DNA of 64,000 nt from Lentibacillus sp. Marseille-P4043 (lineage in GTDB: Bacteria > Bacillota > Bacilli > Bacillales > Amphibacillaceae): contig NZ_LT984884.1 of NCBI RefSeq assembly GCF_900258515.1, positions 131,246 to 195,245 of the forward strand. Reading direction: 5' to 3'. Under the pieces are notes generated by a model. It was not told the DNA's origin and searched no databases. It was given only the letters and a program-made list of their open reading frames with translations. The translations under genes were made by a program, and so were the position numbers. Of this stretch, positions 49,655 to 61,517 are shown piece after piece; the first letter of the stretch is position 1, and the number at the start of each line of letters is the position of its first letter.

Positions 49655-50670
49655 GAATCAAAATGCACCCCTTCATTATCCGTCACAATCCCAATAATGC
49701 TTGCTTTTTCTCCGGTAGCATGTAACACGGAAAGCGCACGATCCGTATCTTCTTTGTCAACAACAAGCGCCATGCCAATTCCCATGTTAAATACACCATA
49801 CATTTCATCATCCGATATGTTGTCAAGCTCTTGTAAAAAGGAAAAGATTGCTGGCTTTTCCCAATTTGATTGATGGATGGAAATTCCCACTCCATTCGGT
49901 AGCATCCGTGGTAGGTTTTCGTAAAATCCCCCACCCGTTATGTGGGAAATTCCTTTTATTTCAGCATTTTTCATTAACGAATGAATCGCGTTGGCATATA
50001 TTTTCGTAGGTTCCAATAGCACATCACCTAGAGATTTAGTTAAGCCTCTATACTGTTTAGTAAGATCAAGCCCTTCAACAAGTTTTCTAACAAGAGAATA
50101 CCCATTGGAATGAACCCCACTTGAAGGCAAACCGATGACACGATCACCTGCCTTAATGGATTCTCCGGTAATAAGCTTTGATTTTTCAGCAATTCCAACA
50201 GCAAAACCTGCTAAATCATATTCATTTTTTTGGTACATCCCGGGCATTTCAGCGGTTTCACCACCGATTAAAGCAGCCCCTGCCTGTGTACAGCCTTCCG
50301 CAACACCCTCTACGATACGTTCCATCATAGCTGGATCATTTTTGCCACAAGCAATGTAATCAAGGAAAAATAACGGTTGTGCACCTTGCGCAACGATATC
50401 ATTCACACACATAGCGACGAGATCAATCCCTATGGAATCATGCTTATTAAGTTGATGTGCCAGCTTTAGTTTCGTACCAACACCATCTGTTCCAGAAACA
50501 AGTACAGGTTCTTTATAGTGAAATCCACTTAAATCAAACAACCCTGCAAATGCCCCAACACCGCCAAGCACCTCTTTCCGATTGGTCTTCGCAATGTGCT
50601 TTTTCATTCGTTCGACAGCTTGATAGCCTTTTTCCACATCAACACCAGCATCTTTATAACGATTGGCCAA
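49651..50670 (-). CDS. purM: Phosphoribosylformylglycinamidine cyclo-ligase
   Basis: PurM (AIR synthetase) closes the imidazole ring with ATP. The 339-residue protein shows [82 protein letters not shown] and [16 protein letters not shown], all PurM/PurL-superfamily hallmarks. It is 32 bases after purF and overlaps purN. Confidence 0.98.
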   Translation of the reverse strand: MANRYKDAGVDVEKGYQAVERMKKHIAKTNRKEVLGGVGAFAGLFDLSGFHYKEPVLVSGTDGVGTKLKLAHQLNKHDSIGIDLVAMCVNDIVAQGAQPLFFLDYIACGKNDPAMMERIVEGVAEGCTQAGAALIGGETAEMPGMYQKNEYDLAGFAVGIAEKSKLITGESIKAGDRVIGLPSSGVHSNGYSLVRKLVEGLDLTKQYRGLTKSLGDVLLEPTKIYANAIHSLMKNAEIKGISHITGGGFYENLPRMLPNGVGISIHQSNWEKPAIFSFLQELDNISDDEMYGVFNMGIGMALVVDKEDTDRALSVLHATGEKASIIGIVTDNEGVHFDS

Positions 50671-50702
50671 TTGGCACCCTCCTTTTTTCGGGATCCACCC
50701 TA

Positions 50703-52115
50703 CTACTTTATCGTTAGTGTAACGGGGGATTGACCCTGATTTTCAACGACTGGATAGTTTCCGGTAAAACAGGCTTTGCAAATGCCTTGGTTAGGTAGTT
50801 CTTCATGTACAATTGCTCGTTCTAATCCACTTTCTGACAAATAAGCTAGACTATCAGCGCTGATCAATTTGGCAATCCCTTCTAATGAATAGTTTGCAGC
50901 AATCAGCTCATCACGAGTTGACATATCAATCCCGTAATAGCACGGATTCGTAATTGGTGGCGAGGCAATGCGCACATGCACCTCTGCAGCACCTGCTTCT
51001 TTCAACATTCGGACAATTCGTTTACTTGTTGTCCCTCTAACAATTGAATCATCGATCATAATGACGCGTTTGCCTTCCACAATCCCCCGAACAGGCGACA
51101 GTTTCAATTTCACCCCTTGTTCACGAAGTTCTTGTGATGGTTGAATAAACGTCCGGCCAACATAACGATTTTTAATTAAACCAATTTCATATGGTAAGCC
51201 GAGCTGTTCCGCATAACCAATTGCTGCGGAAATACTTGAATCGGGTACACCCGTCACAACATCTGCTTGCACTGGTGCTTCCTTCGCTAATTCGATTCCC
51301 ATTTTTTTGCGTGAAGCATGGACGTTCACCTGATTCACATCACTATCCGGTCTTGAAAAATAAACATACTCCATTGCACACATGGTCCGCGGCTCTGGTT
51401 CAGCAAATTTTCTAGCTGACATGCCATTATGATCAACCATAACTAACTCACCTGGGATCACCTCGCGTTCAAACGTTGCGCCAATTAAATCAAATGCACA
51501 CGTTTCCGATGCCACAACATATGCATCCCCAAGCCTGCCAATCGAAAGTGGACGTAAACCTCTTGGATCCGTTGCGATATATAACTTGTTTTCCTTCATG
51601 ATTAAGAATGCATATGCCCCAACTAAACTTCGCAGCGCCTCCATTAAGGCAGTTTCAAAATTAGCTGAACCATTACGTCGAATCAAATGGGCTAGAACCT
51701 CTGTATCTGACGTTGTTTGCAAAATACTTCCCTCATGCTCCAATTCACCACGAAGCTTATACGCATTCATGATATTTCCGTTATGGGCTAAAGCGATACT
51801 CCCTGTCTGCGAGCGAAATAATAACGGTTGAATGTTCGCAATGCCACCATCACCTTGCGTCGCATACCGAACATGCCCAATCGCAGCATGACCTTGTAAC
51901 TCATTGAAGTTAGCATGTTTAAACACATCATTGACAAGTCCCAAGTCTTTATGAATTTTAAGGTTGCTCCCGTCGCTTGTTACAACTCCAGCCCCGTCTT
52001 GCCCGCGATGCTGAAGAGCGTGTAAACCATAATACGTCATTTCTGCTGCTTTCTCATGACCCCAAATTCCAAAAACGCCACATTCTTCGTTTAAGCCTTT
52101 GATTTCAGCAAGCAT
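50703..52115 (-). CDS. purF: Amidophosphoribosyltransferase
   Basis: PurF makes phosphoribosylamine from PRPP and glutamine, the committed step, and is feedback-inhibited by AMP and GMP in Bacillus. I start at ATG 52115, where AAAGGAG lies 7-8 bases upstream, giving [16 protein letters not shown]. The family has an 11-residue propeptide removed to expose nucleophile Cys12, exactly as here. The Ntn glutaminase domain is followed by the PRTase domain with the PRPP loop [13 protein letters not shown]. Cys residues for the Bacillus-type Fe-S cluster are visible near the end ([12 protein letters not shown]). It overlaps the end of purL by 25 bases. Confidence 0.97.
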   Translation of the reverse strand: MLAEIKGLNEECGVFGIWGHEKAAEMTYYGLHALQHRGQDGAGVVTSDGSNLKIHKDLGLVNDVFKHANFNELQGHAAIGHVRYATQGDGGIANIQPLLFRSQTGSIALAHNGNIMNAYKLRGELEHEGSILQTTSDTEVLAHLIRRNGSANFETALMEALRSLVGAYAFLIMKENKLYIATDPRGLRPLSIGRLGDAYVVASETCAFDLIGATFEREVIPGELVMVDHNGMSARKFAEPEPRTMCAMEYVYFSRPDSDVNQVNVHASRKKMGIELAKEAPVQADVVTGVPDSSISAAIGYAEQLGLPYEIGLIKNRYVGRTFIQPSQELREQGVKLKLSPVRGIVEGKRVIMIDDSIVRGTTSKRIVRMLKEAGAAEVHVRIASPPITNPCYYGIDMSTRDELIAANYSLEGIAKLISADSLAYLSESGLERAIVHEELPNQGICKACFTGNYPVVENQGQSPVTLTIK

Positions 52116-54334
52116 GAAATAGCTCCTTTCCAACGTTTGCAAAGTGTATCGACATTTTCCTCAATGACCTTTTCACCATTTCCGACGACGGTATACGTAT
52201 GATCATCCGTTACAACACCGATTTGACGAGCATCAGCAACCAGTTCTTTAAATTGCTCCTCATCTTCTGGTTTCACTGAGACAAGGAAACGTGATTGGGT
52301 TTCACTAAATAGCTCTACCGTCATGTCCCCAGATAAATAAGCAATTACTCCTAATCCTGTTTTATGAAACACGCTTTCCGCTAACGCTACAGCAAGACCA
52401 CCTTCAGCTACATCATGTGCAGATTGAACAACACCTTGGTGAATAGCCTCCAACAGCTGTGATTGTCGTTTTGCCTCTACTTGCAAATCAATCGCTGGTG
52501 CTTGGCCAGTATAAATTTCATCTGTCGTATCATCCGCCAGCACATTTTGTAGTTCGCTTCCACCAAATTCAGCTTTCGTTTCACCAATTACGAAAATCGC
52601 ATCACCCGCTTGTTGAAAATAGCTTGGTGTAAGGTGTTCCAACGATTCAAGCAAGCCGACCATCCCAACAACGGGGGTTGGAAAAATTGCTTTTCCTTTT
52701 GATTCGTTATATAAGGAGACATTTCCACTGACGACCGGTGTTTTCAAAACACGACAGGCGTCACTCATACCATCAATACTTTTTTCCATTTGCCAAAAGA
52801 TATCAGGCTTCGTTGGATTACCGAAATTCAGGCCGTCTGTAAGTCCTAATGGTTTGGCACCTGAGCAAACAATATTTCGAGCTGCTTCAGCAACAGCAAT
52901 TTTCCCACCAGTTTCCGGATCCAAATAAATATAACGAGAATTGCAATCTGTTGTAATGGCTAGCGCTTTATTAGTTCCTTTGACTCTTACAATCGCTGCA
53001 TCTGATCCAGGTGTTACAACGGTATTGGTTTGCACCATGGAATCGTATTGATCGTAAACCCATTCCTTGCTAGCAATGGTTGGTTGTGAAAGTAATTTTT
53101 TTAGCATTCCGCTATGATCCGTTACTTCCGGCACAATAGGCTTAATATTCTGATATTCTTGGAAATACGCTGCCTCTTCCGATGGCATTTGATAGACCGG
53201 TGCCTCTTCTGCTAGTGCATCAACAGGGATATCAGCAACAACTTCTGTATGATGCAGCAGGCGGAATGTCTTTTCTTCGATCACTTCACCAACGGCAACA
53301 GCTTGCAACCCATATTTTTCAAAAACATCGATAATTTCCTGTTCGCGTCCTTTCTTTACCACAAGCAGCATTCGCTCCTGTGATTCAGACAACATTAATT
53401 CATATGGACTCATATTCAATTCACGCTGTGGTACTAGGTCAAGATTCATTTCCATACCCGTTCCCGCCTTACTTGCCATCTCACTTGCTGATGATGTAAG
53501 ACCAGCTGCCCCCATATCCTGCATGCCAACAAGCGCATCAGAATGAATGATTTCCAAACATGCTTCGATTAATAGTTTTTCCATGAACGGATCACCAACC
53601 TGAACAGCTGGGCGATCTTTATTAGCATCCTCCGCTAAGTCATCTGATGCAAATGTTGCACCGTGAATGCCATCCCGGCCTGTTGGCGCACCTGCATAAA
53701 GCACAGTATTGCCAACCCCCGCTGCAATCCCTTTTTGAATTTCATCATGATTGATCAGCCCAACACACATCGCATTGACAAGTGGATTCCCTTCATAGCT
53801 TTCATCGAATTGCACCTCACCACCAACTGTTGGCACACCAACGCAATTTCCATATCCGGCAATCCCATGAACAACCTCTTGAAACAAATATTTCACACGC
53901 TCTGACGTTAAATTACCGAATCTTAGTGAGTTCATTAAGGCAATCGGACGAGCCCCCATCGAAAATACGTCACGGATAATGCCGCCTACACCTGTCGCAG
54001 CACCTTGATACGGTTCAACTGCCGAAGGGTGATTGTGACTTTCAATTTTGAATACAACGGCTTGGTTATCACCAATATCGATAACGCCAGCACCTTCACC
54101 AGGTCCCTGCAAAACATTTATTGCTTTGGTAGGGAACTTTTTCAATAATGGCTTCGATGTCTTATAACTGCAATGTTCTGACCACATGACTGAAAATATT
54201 CCTGTTTCCGTGAAATTTGGCCGGCATTTTAAAATGGCTTTCACCATGTTATATTCCTTTTCACTAAGCCCCATTTCTTGATAGAGTTTTTCTATTTCGA
54301 TTTGCTCTGGACTTATATCAAACGTTTGCAACAT
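52091..54334 (-). CDS. purL: Phosphoribosylformylglycinamidine synthase subunit PurL
   Basis: The small-type PurL, the synthase subunit that works with PurQ (glutaminase) and PurS. The 747-residue protein has [59 protein letters not shown] and the second half with [22 protein letters not shown] and [16 protein letters not shown]. It overlaps purQ by 17 bases and purF by 25. Confidence 0.98.
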   Translation of the reverse strand: MLQTFDISPEQIEIEKLYQEMGLSEKEYNMVKAILKCRPNFTETGIFSVMWSEHCSYKTSKPLLKKFPTKAINVLQGPGEGAGVIDIGDNQAVVFKIESHNHPSAVEPYQGAATGVGGIIRDVFSMGARPIALMNSLRFGNLTSERVKYLFQEVVHGIAGYGNCVGVPTVGGEVQFDESYEGNPLVNAMCVGLINHDEIQKGIAAGVGNTVLYAGAPTGRDGIHGATFASDDLAEDANKDRPAVQVGDPFMEKLLIEACLEIIHSDALVGMQDMGAAGLTSSASEMASKAGTGMEMNLDLVPQRELNMSPYELMLSESQERMLLVVKKGREQEIIDVFEKYGLQAVAVGEVIEEKTFRLLHHTEVVADIPVDALAEEAPVYQMPSEEAAYFQEYQNIKPIVPEVTDHSGMLKKLLSQPTIASKEWVYDQYDSMVQTNTVVTPGSDAAIVRVKGTNKALAITTDCNSRYIYLDPETGGKIAVAEAARNIVCSGAKPLGLTDGLNFGNPTKPDIFWQMEKSIDGMSDACRVLKTPVVSGNVSLYNESKGKAIFPTPVVGMVGLLESLEHLTPSYFQQAGDAIFVIGETKAEFGGSELQNVLADDTTDEIYTGQAPAIDLQVEAKRQSQLLEAIHQGVVQSAHDVAEGGLAVALAESVFHKTGLGVIAYLSGDMTVELFSETQSRFLVSVKPEDEEQFKELVADARQIGVVTDDHTYTVVGNGEKVIEENVDTLCKRWKGAISCLLKSKA

Positions 54335-55001
54335 GGGATTCCCTCCAATTTTTAACCATTGACTGAAAAACTTTTAACCCGTCATCACTGCCAAGTAACG
54401 CTTCCGCTGCACGTTCAGGGTGTGGCATAAGCCCTAATACGTTACCTTTTTGATTGGTAATCCCAGCAATATTAGCAGCAGAGCCATTCGGATTGTTTTC
54501 ATAGGTAAAGACAATCTGCTTATTTTGCTGTAATTGCTGAAGTGTTGTTTCATCACAGAAATAATTCCCTTCTCCATGTGCAATTGGAAAATGTACAATT
54601 TCATTTTCTGAATACGCACTGGTGAATATCGTCGCATTGTTTTCTACACGTAATGCTTCTTGGTGACACATAAATGTAAGATTTTTGTTTCGTAACATTG
54701 CTCCTGGTAAGAGACCTGCTTCAAGCAAGATCTGAAATCCGTTACAAACACCTAACACAGGTTTTCCTTTTGCTGCATGTGCTTTCACTTGCTGCATTAC
54801 TTCTGATGTTGCCGCAACAGAACCTGAGCGAAGGTAATCCCCATATGAGAACCCGCCAGGTAATAGAATCGCATCATAGTTTTCCAGATTGCTATTTTCA
54901 TACCAGACAAGGTCCGCTTCTTCATTCAAAACATCCTTCACCGCATGATACATGTCACGGTCACAATTTGATCCTGGGAAAACAATCACCGCGAATTTCA
55001 C
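54318..55001 (-). CDS. purQ: Phosphoribosylformylglycinamidine synthase subunit PurQ
   Basis: PurQ is the class I glutaminase subunit feeding ammonia to PurL. The 227-residue protein has [24 protein letters not shown], the nucleophile Cys in [20 protein letters not shown], and the His-Glu pair in [14 protein letters not shown]. It overlaps purS by 4 bases. Confidence 0.98.
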   Translation of the reverse strand: MKFAVIVFPGSNCDRDMYHAVKDVLNEEADLVWYENSNLENYDAILLPGGFSYGDYLRSGSVAATSEVMQQVKAHAAKGKPVLGVCNGFQILLEAGLLPGAMLRNKNLTFMCHQEALRVENNATIFTSAYSENEIVHFPIAHGEGNYFCDETTLQQLQQNKQIVFTYENNPNGSAANIAGITNQKGNVLGLMPHPERAAEALLGSDDGLKVFQSMVKNWRESHVANV

Positions 55002-55249
55002 AAGCGAACAGCCTCCTCCACTTCAAAACGATAATCTTCAATTACTGGATTGGCGAGCAGCTTTTCACACATGTCGTTCACACGTTCTTCCGTGTCTTCA
55101 TTATCTTCCACATGCAATTCCAGGTATTTCCCAACCCGTGCTTGCTCTACCTCTTGGTACCCTAGTGAGTTTAATGAATCTTGAATTGCCTTTCCTTGTG
55201 GGTCTAGCACACCTTGCTTTAGCGTAATAAACACAGTAACTTTTTTCAT
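54998..55249 (-). CDS. purS: Phosphoribosylformylglycinamidine synthase subunit PurS
   Basis: PurS is the small structural subunit linking PurL and PurQ in Bacillus-type FGAM synthase. The 83-residue protein has [20 protein letters not shown] and [20 protein letters not shown], the complete family pattern. Overlaps purC and purQ by 4 bases each. Confidence 0.98.
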   Translation of the reverse strand: MKKVTVFITLKQGVLDPQGKAIQDSLNSLGYQEVEQARVGKYLELHVEDNEDTEERVNDMCEKLLANPVIEDYRFEVEEAVRL

Positions 55250-55968
55250 CGTATGCCCTCCAGTCGTTGTAAAATAACGTTGTAAACCGTAAGCAAATCA
55301 CCTGTACCTTGACGAAATACATCTTTATCCATCTTTTCCTGTGTGTCCAGATCCCACAGCCTGCATGTGTCCGGCGATATTTCGTCAGCTAACACAATCG
55401 AGCCACATGCTAGCCGGCCGAATTCGAGTTTGAAATCAACTAATGTTAGATTGATAGATTTGAAAAGTTCAATTAATGCATCATTAATTTTTCGTGCCTT
55501 TATTTTGATTTCTTGTAATTCCGATTCGGTTACATTGCTCAAAAATAACGCATGCTCATCATTTATCAATGGGTCGTCTAATTGATCATTCTTATAAAAC
55601 AACTCCACAACTGACGGGTTGAATGATGTCTTTTCCTCAATCCCTAGGCGGTTCGTAATACTGCCAGTTGCCAGATTACGAACCACTACCTCCAAGGGGA
55701 TAATCTCTGTTTTTTGAACAAGCTGCTCTGTTTCATTCAATTTCTCAATAAAATGCGTTTCAATTTCTTTCGTTTTGAGATATGAAAAAATGAGTGATGA
55801 AATTTCATTATTCAATCTGCCCTTCCCTGCGAAGGTCGCTTTCTTTTTACCGTTAAAGGCAGTCGCAGCATTTTTATAAGACAAAATGAGCTGATCCATT
55901 GTTCCTTCCATTTGATAAACTTGCTTTGCCTTTCCTTCATATAAAAGTTCTGCCTTCACTTCATTCAC
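55246..55968 (-). CDS. purC: SAICAR synthase
   Basis: PurC condenses CAIR with aspartate using ATP. The 240-residue protein has [12 protein letters not shown], the [15 protein letters not shown] nucleotide region, [25 protein letters not shown] and [14 protein letters not shown]. Complete. It overlaps purB by 8 bases. Confidence 0.98.
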   Translation of the reverse strand: MNEVKAELLYEGKAKQVYQMEGTMDQLILSYKNAATAFNGKKKATFAGKGRLNNEISSLIFSYLKTKEIETHFIEKLNETEQLVQKTEIIPLEVVVRNLATGSITNRLGIEEKTSFNPSVVELFYKNDQLDDPLINDEHALFLSNVTESELQEIKIKARKINDALIELFKSINLTLVDFKLEFGRLACGSIVLADEISPDTCRLWDLDTQEKMDKDVFRQGTGDLLTVYNVILQRLEGIR

Positions 55969-57265
55969 CTCGTTTTAAGCCGATTCGGTCAAAAATTCGA
56001 TCAACATTTTTCAAATGGTACGTGTAATCAAAACAATCATCAATTTCGTCTTGGGATAATTTACTTGTTACTAGTTCATTTTCTTCAAGTAATTGTTTGA
56101 AATGGGTTTCTGTTTCCCATGCTTGCATCGCTTTTGGCTGCACAAGATCATATGCTTCTTCACGTGTCATACCCTTGTCAATTAACGCAAGCAATACGCG
56201 TTGTGAAAAAATAACGCCGTGTGTTTTATCAATATTTCGCTTCATATTTTCCGGAAATACAGTTAGTTTTTTCACGATATTCCCAAATCGGTTCAGCATA
56301 TAATTCAGGGCAATCGTTGTATCTGGCAAAATTATTCGTTCAGCGGAAGAATGTGAAATATCGCGTTCATGCCATAGCGAAACATTTTCATATGCTGTTA
56401 CTACATGACCGCGAACTACCCGTGCCATCCCTGTCATATTTTCCGAACCAATTGGATTACGTTTATGCGGCATTGCTGATGAACCTTTTTGTCCTTTTGC
56501 AAAAAACTCTTCAACCTCACGTGTTTCTGTTTTTTGCAGACCACGGATTTCAGTTGCAAACTTTTCAATCGATGTAGCGAGTAATGCTAATGCTGAAATA
56601 TATGCAGCATGACGGTCACGCTGTAGTGTCTGTGTTGAAACTGGCGCAGGTGTTAAACCTAATTTCCCGCATACATATTCTTCCACAAATGGGTCGATAT
56701 TGGCATATGTACCTACCGCACCTGATAACTTGCCAAATTCAATGTTGTTGGCTGCTAACTCAAACCGCTCCAAGTTACGCTTCATTTCCTCATACCATAA
56801 GGCAAGCTTTAAACCGAATGTTGTCGGCTCTGCATGGACACCGTGGGTTCTCCCCATCATGACTGTATGCTGATGTTCGATCGCTTTGTTCTTGATAATT
56901 TCAATAAAATTCGTGATATCTTTCCGAATAATGTCATTTGCCTGCTTTAGAAGATAAGATAAGGCAGTATCCACTACATCTGTTGACGTCAAACCGTAGT
57001 GCACCCATTTCCGTTCTTCCCCCAAAGTTTCTGAAACCGCCCGTGTGAAAGCAACGACATCATGACGTGTCTCTTGTTCAATTTCATAAATACGGTTGAT
57101 ATCAAACGAAGCATTTTCGCGAATTTTTTCAGCATCTTCTTTTGGAATAATACCAAGTTCGCTCCATGCCTCACATGCCAAAATCTCTACTTCCAACCAT
57201 GCTTTAAATTTATTTTCATCCGTCCAGATAGTTCCCATTTCTTCTCGGGTATAACGATCAATCAT
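55961..57265 (-). CDS. purB: Adenylosuccinate lyase
   Basis: PurB acts twice, on SAICAR in IMP synthesis and on adenylosuccinate in AMP synthesis, releasing fumarate. The 434-residue protein opens [20 protein letters not shown] and has [46 protein letters not shown] (catalytic His) and the flexible signature loop [17 protein letters not shown]. It shares one base with the purK stop. Confidence 0.98.
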   Translation of the reverse strand: MIDRYTREEMGTIWTDENKFKAWLEVEILACEAWSELGIIPKEDAEKIRENASFDINRIYEIEQETRHDVVAFTRAVSETLGEERKWVHYGLTSTDVVDTALSYLLKQANDIIRKDITNFIEIIKNKAIEHQHTVMMGRTHGVHAEPTTFGLKLALWYEEMKRNLERFELAANNIEFGKLSGAVGTYANIDPFVEEYVCGKLGLTPAPVSTQTLQRDRHAAYISALALLATSIEKFATEIRGLQKTETREVEEFFAKGQKGSSAMPHKRNPIGSENMTGMARVVRGHVVTAYENVSLWHERDISHSSAERIILPDTTIALNYMLNRFGNIVKKLTVFPENMKRNIDKTHGVIFSQRVLLALIDKGMTREEAYDLVQPKAMQAWETETHFKQLLEENELVTSKLSQDEIDDCFDYTYHLKNVDRIFDRIGLKRGE

Positions 57266-58401
57266 TACTTTTCCTCCTCATAATTCATAACGAGTTTGCT
57301 AACTTCATCAGACGTTGCTGCAGTGAATGTTACATGGCCCATTTTCCGTTTCGGCTTTCGACCGTCTTTTCCATACAAGTGAACCGAGCCATTTTCTAGT
57401 GTTGGCATCATTCTTAAAACATGCTCCATATCTTCCCCAAGTATATTGACCATTGTCACAGGTCTTAGTAGTTCAACTTTCATTAGCGGCAATCCACAAA
57501 TTGCTCTAATATGCTGTCCAAATTGCGAAATGTTGCACGCCTCAATCGTATAATGACCAGAATTGTGTGGTCTAGGAGCCATTTCATTTAGATAAATTTC
57601 GTCACCTTTTACAAACATTTCAATCGCAAACGTCCCTACAATTTGCATTTTTTCCGCAAGTACAGTAGCAGCCTGGATAGCCTTTATCTTTACTTGTTCA
57701 CTTATTATAGCTGGAGCCACAGTCTGATAAAGGATGTGGTCTTTGTGTGTATTCTCTGCAATCGGGAAAATTTCTAATCCCCCAGTTTGTGTACGTGTAA
57801 AAACTACCGATATCTCCTTTTCAAATGGCACCCACTGTTCAATAATACAGTGCTTATTCTTCTCAGCAAATTCTATTGCCGTAGATTCATCATTTTTTGA
57901 CGTCAACTTGATTTGCCCCTTGCCATCATATCCACCACTACATGTCTTTATCACTGCTGGGTAGGCCATATTTTGCAAAGCTGTCTTGCATTCCTCACCA
58001 TTTGTCACAATCGTGAATTCCGGAATCGGCAAACCTGCTTCCCTCATCAGGGATTTTTCCTTTTCGCGATTTTGCGTCACTTCCAATGCAAAAGATCCTT
58101 GTGGCAGTTTTCCCTTCTCTTCAATATATCTAGCCGCGGTTAGATCCACATTTTCAAACTCATATGTAACAACATCACTAATATCTGTTAGCTTTTCAAT
58201 TGCGTACATATCATCATAAGCTGCGGTTATTTGATGATCGGCAACTTGAGCTGTCGGACAATTTGGCGTTGGATCAAGAACAGCAATTTTATATCCCATA
58301 TAGCGTGCGGCAATTGCCATCATCCGGCCAAGCTGTCCACCACCAATGATCCCAATCGTTTGTGCTGGCAGTATTGTTTGATTATTTTCCGGCAAGATCA
58401 T
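57265..58401 (-). CDS. purK: N5-carboxyaminoimidazole ribonucleotide synthase
   Basis: PurK makes N5-CAIR from AIR, bicarbonate and ATP. The 378-residue ATP-grasp protein has the N-terminal [63 protein letters not shown] and [17 protein letters not shown]. Overlaps the end of purE by 20 bases. Confidence 0.98.
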   Translation of the reverse strand: MILPENNQTILPAQTIGIIGGGQLGRMMAIAARYMGYKIAVLDPTPNCPTAQVADHQITAAYDDMYAIEKLTDISDVVTYEFENVDLTAARYIEEKGKLPQGSFALEVTQNREKEKSLMREAGLPIPEFTIVTNGEECKTALQNMAYPAVIKTCSGGYDGKGQIKLTSKNDESTAIEFAEKNKHCIIEQWVPFEKEISVVFTRTQTGGLEIFPIAENTHKDHILYQTVAPAIISEQVKIKAIQAATVLAEKMQIVGTFAIEMFVKGDEIYLNEMAPRPHNSGHYTIEACNISQFGQHIRAICGLPLMKVELLRPVTMVNILGEDMEHVLRMMPTLENGSVHLYGKDGRKPKRKMGHVTFTAATSDEVSKLVMNYEEEK

Positions 58402-58873
58402 CCCTCATTTCCGCTACTTTAGCTTGCATTTTTTCACGATATGTTTCAAGTTGTGCTGCTATATTTTCATCGGAGGCACCAATTATTTGTGCAGCGAGAA
58501 TTCCCGCATTTGTTGCACCGGATTTCCCGATCGAAACCGTAGCAGTCGGTACACCGCCGGGCATTTGCACAATGGATAAAAGCGAATCAAGGCCGTTCAA
58601 CGCTTTACTCTGAACTGGGACCCCAATAACCGGCAAAGTTGTTTGTGCTGCTACCATTCCAGGCAAATGCGCTGCACCACCTGCTCCAGCAATTATTACC
58701 TTCAAACCACGTCTTCTGGCTGATTTCGCATACGTAAACATTTCATCCGGGGTGCGATGGGCGGAAATAACCTCTTTTTGATAGGAAATATTTAGTTCTT
58801 CTAACACTTCACAAGTATGTTTCATCGTTTCCCAGTCTGATATGCTACCCATAATTACGCCAACTTGTGCCAC
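58382..58873 (-). CDS. purE: N5-CAIR mutase (PurE)
   Basis: PurE moves the carboxyl group of N5-CAIR to give CAIR. The 163-residue class I protein has [46 protein letters not shown] and [20 protein letters not shown]. It starts at GTG 58873 after AGAGGGA. First gene of the operon, but about 590 bases from the riboswitch terminator because repeat D lies between. Confidence 0.98.
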   Translation of the reverse strand: MAQVGVIMGSISDWETMKHTCEVLEELNISYQKEVISAHRTPDEMFTYAKSARRRGLKVIIAGAGGAAHLPGMVAAQTTLPVIGVPVQSKALNGLDSLLSIVQMPGGVPTATVSIGKSGATNAGILAAQIIGASDENIAAQLETYREKMQAKVAEMRDDLAGK

Positions 58874-59464
58874 TTGAATCCCTCTTTCTATTTAGAATTT
58901 TATTGCATCAACCATGTTATTTTTTCATTAGGCTTTTTCGTACTTAATTTCGTATTTGATAGAAAATGCGATGTAACTAGGAAATTCCTCTCCCGCCGTT
59001 CTGGAAATACACTGGTGTTGTGTTTTAAAACTCATTACCATCAGCTATTGCTTGAGTGAATATCTGTTCAAGGGAGAAAAAGTCCATGTAACGTTAGAAT
59101 CCATGGCTTCTCTCCCGTCGATAATCAGAGCACCACTACCAGCGGAGGCAGAATACGTAGACTCCTGCGGGAACAATGGTTTTCGATGGGGCGAGTTAGC
59201 GCAGCCCCAGCACGAGTCTGAAGACCCCGCAGGACAAGGAAAGCTTCGGCAGCATTACATCGCACGCAGAAAAAGTGGTTTTCTTTTTCAAGGAAGTGGT
59301 TTCCTTCCGAGGAGGCTGAAGCCGTGCCCGCGGAAAGCGAAGTATTCTGCCGGAGCGGAATTCAGGCATTCCATCATTAATGTTACAAAAGGGAATTTTC
59401 ACTGTGTCGCACTTTATAGATATTGTGTAAGGAACAACAATCTTTTATAAAACGGCCTTTCATT
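58874..59464. other. Extended purE leader carrying an inserted repeat
   Basis: Between the riboswitch terminator and purE, 590 bases hold fold-back repeat D (59141-59359) with its flanks. No gene is present. The left part (58890-59130) is AT-rich and includes strings such as GAAAATGCGATGTAACTAGG that resemble repeat-associated sequence. Confidence 0.65.
59141..59359 (+). repeat. Fold-back repeat D in the purine operon leader
   Basis: Begins AGCGGAGGCAGAATACGTAG and ends AAGTATTCTGCCGGAGCGG, inverse around CAGAATAC. It contains the inner hairpin GGGGCGAGTTAGCGCAGCCC and the blocks shared with copy C. The right flank (TTTATAGATATTGTGTAAGG, then AACAACAA) resembles that of copy C (TATATATCTATTGTGCAAAA). 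Confidence 0.88.
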
Positions 59465-59513
59465 AAAAAAGTCTATTCGTCTCCTCCCGCGTAATGAGAG
59501 AAGATGAATAGAC
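59465..59513 (-). terminator. Terminator of the purine riboswitch
   Basis: On the minus strand GTCTATTC pairs with GAATAGAC, extended inside by ATCTTCTCTC and GGGAGGAGAC, followed by TTTTTTAATG. It lies 50 bases after the aptamer and is the expected expression platform for ligand-dependent termination. Confidence 0.92.
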
Positions 59514-59563
59514 ATAGCAAATAAACATGAATTATATCCATAAAACAGCAACAATTCATCCTC

Positions 59564-59633
59564 CCTCATAGTCCAGCATTTACGGTGCTGGGTAGAAACT
59601 TCCAAGCCATATTCTCAGGAAATATATGAGGAA
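59564..59633 (-). promoter_or_regulatory. Purine riboswitch, guanine/hypoxanthine class
   Basis: On the minus strand the P1 arms CCTCAT and ATGAGG enclose the aptamer. The first hairpin is CCTGAGAATATGGCTTGG, then AAGTTTCTACC, the second hairpin CAGCACCGTAAATGCTGG, then ACTAT. The GAATATGG and CCGTAAAT loops form the known kissing contact. The ligand-reading base in J3/1 (GACTAT) is C, as in xpt-type guanine switches; adenine switches have U there. It heads the pur operon. Confidence 0.95.
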
Positions 59634-59654
59634 CCGTATTCGTTTGTTGTCTTA

Positions 59655-59683
59655 AGCATAGCAATGATACACGCATCTGTCAA
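59655..59683 (-). promoter_or_regulatory. Sigma-A promoter of the purine operon
   Basis: On the minus strand TTGACA (59678-59683), a 17-base spacer and TATGCT (59655-59660). Just downstream of the PurBox pair and about 20 bases ahead of the riboswitch. Confidence 0.88.
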
Positions 59684-59686
59684 TAA

Positions 59687-59730
59687 ATAATCGAACGATA
59701 ATATAAAATTTGTTATTAATGTTCGGTTTT
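59687..59730 (-). promoter_or_regulatory. PurR operator (pair of PurBoxes)
   Basis: AAAACCGAACATT (59718-59730, minus strand) fits the Bacillus PurBox consensus AWWWCCGAACWWT fully. The inverted partner ATAATCGAACGAT (59687-59699, plus strand) fits except for a few positions. The 18-base spacing and inverted arrangement upstream of the promoter are those of B. subtilis PurR sites, where PRPP relieves repression. The purR gene is not in this window. Confidence 0.88.
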
Positions 59731-59778
59731 TACCAAACATTTCTTTGTCACTATTAACCTTATTCATGATCATAAATG

Positions 59779-60654
59779 TTAAGAACTAACCATTTCTCCA
59801 CCATTCACATGGATAACCTGACCCGTAACATACGAAGAATCACTGGAAGCGAGATAGACATATGCCGGCGCTAATTCAAATGGCTGTCCGGCGCGTTTCA
59901 TCGGGACATCCGTACCCCACTTGGTTCCAATATACTCCGCCGAAAAACTCGATGGTATTAGCGGTGACCAGATTGGTCCCGGTGCTACACCATTAACCCG
60001 AATACCTTGATTTGCCAAATTCTGTGATAATGCACGTGTAAAACCGACTATAGCTCCCTTTGTTGCACTGTAATCAATTAATTTTTCATTTCCTTCATAC
60101 GCGACAATTGAAGTGGTGTTAATGATCGAACTCCCCCGCTTAAGATATGGAAGGGCAGCCTTTGTCATATAAAAATGACCGTAAATATTTGTTTGGAATG
60201 TTGCATCCCATTGTTCAGCTGAAATATCCAGCAAACTATCCTGTGTAAATTGAACAGCATGATTATTCACCAAAATATCAAGTTTTCCAAATTGATCAAT
60301 CGTTTGTTTAATAACATGTTGACATTGTTGCTGCTCACGCAAATCACCAACAATCAATAGGCAATTGCGCCCAAGCTCCTCAATCCGTTGCTTCGTGCGG
60401 TAAGCATCCCCATTTTCATACGTATAATAATAAGCTATTACCACATCCGCTCCCTCTTTAGCGAAGGCGATTGCAGCTGATGCCCCAATCCCACTGTCAC
60501 CTCCTGTTATAACAGCAACTTTATCCTGCAATTTTCCAGATCCATGGTAATTTGGATCTTCCACAATCGGCTCCGGTACCATAAGGGACTCTATGCCTGG
60601 TTGTTGTGACTGATGCTGTGGTGGGAATGGTGTCTGGTATATATTTTTATTCAC
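59779..60654 (-). CDS. Short-chain dehydrogenase/reductase (general-stress YdaD/YhdF type)
   Basis: The start is GTG 60654, 8 bases after AGGAGG; an ATG two bases off is out of frame. The 291-residue protein has a proline/glutamine-rich N-terminal arm ([13 protein letters not shown]), then a Rossmann fold with [26 protein letters not shown], the catalytic Ser in [19 protein letters not shown] (Tyr and Lys) and [12 protein letters not shown]. This extended-arm group includes B. subtilis YhdF, YdaD and YhxC, mostly general-stress proteins. Substrate unknown. No clear sigma-B promoter was found. Confidence 0.9.
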   Translation of the reverse strand: MNKNIYQTPFPPQHQSQQPGIESLMVPEPIVEDPNYHGSGKLQDKVAVITGGDSGIGASAAIAFAKEGADVVIAYYYTYENGDAYRTKQRIEELGRNCLLIVGDLREQQQCQHVIKQTIDQFGKLDILVNNHAVQFTQDSLLDISAEQWDATFQTNIYGHFYMTKAALPYLKRGSSIINTTSIVAYEGNEKLIDYSATKGAIVGFTRALSQNLANQGIRVNGVAPGPIWSPLIPSSFSAEYIGTKWGTDVPMKRAGQPFELAPAYVYLASSDSSYVTGQVIHVNGGEMVSS

Positions 60655-60726
60655 ATAAATTCCTCCTGTACGAAAATCCATTCTTACGTACTATATTCCT
60701 TTTAGTAAGTAGGCGTTCATCGTGAA

Positions 60727-60761
60727 CAAAAAAAGAATAGGCATGATTTGGAACCTATTCT
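60727..60761 (-). terminator. Terminator after the DUF2179 gene
   Basis: On the minus strand AGAATAGG pairs with CCTATTCT, followed by TTTTTTTGTTC. Confidence 0.9.
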
Positions 60762-60773
60762 TAGAAAAGTGAA

Positions 60774-61388
60774 TTATTCTGTTGTCTCCCCAGGTGTATC
60801 TTTTGGTGTTTGCGGAGCACCTGGCATGCTACCAACAGTATTCCGGTTCTTGCCCAGACGTCCCCTCCGTACTTGTTTCACCCAAAAGCCGCCATGAATT
60901 TGTTTCGGCTCATATGAAATAATAAATGCTTTTGGATCAATCGTTTTAATCGACTCATACAGCCTTAGCTCGTATTTTCGAGGTGTGAGAATTTGCATTG
61001 CCAGACGATCTCCATCCATACCATAAGCGAACCAACTCGTCACACCGTATCCTTTATCCCGCAATTTACGGGTGAAGTCAATATCCGGATTGGATGAAAT
61101 AACATTTACGGTTATGTATCCCAGTGCAAGCTTCTCTTCAATTTTTGTTCCAACAATAACACCAAGTCCAAAACCAACCGCATAAGCAATAATATTTTGG
61201 ACTTCATTTAAATTATCGAGCACTAGACCTAAACCTAACACGTAAACAACAATTTCAAACATACTGACAAACGCGGCTAAATACCTACGACCTTTCAGCG
61301 TCAAGATCATCCGCATTGTTGAAAACGTAACATAAACAATATTAATTACAAGAATAATGGCAACCATTACATAAGCATTACTAAGCAA
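60774..61388 (-). CDS. DUF2179/UPF0316 membrane protein (YebE-like)
   Basis: The 204-residue protein has three N-terminal membrane helices (about 3-25, 36-58 and 64-84), the family segment [19 protein letters not shown], the glycine-rich [19 protein letters not shown] and a C-terminal cytoplasmic DUF2179 domain (about 95-180, with [20 protein letters not shown]). It is the counterpart of B. subtilis YebE, which also lies beside purE. Function unknown. The Pro/Thr-rich tail ([14 protein letters not shown]) is an addition. Confidence 0.92.
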   Translation of the reverse strand: MLSNAYVMVAIILVINIVYVTFSTMRMILTLKGRRYLAAFVSMFEIVVYVLGLGLVLDNLNEVQNIIAYAVGFGLGVIVGTKIEEKLALGYITVNVISSNPDIDFTRKLRDKGYGVTSWFAYGMDGDRLAMQILTPRKYELRLYESIKTIDPKAFIISYEPKQIHGGFWVKQVRRGRLGKNRNTVGSMPGAPQTPKDTPGETTE

Positions 61389-61517
61389 AACAAGAACCCT
61401 CCCCGATTATTAACGTTGTGAAATTTCCCCAAAACGAAATACTATGATGATATTCACCCAGTCAAACTAACATGCATACCATATTACATAAATTTTAAAC
61501 AGTTAAAAAGAGGTGTT

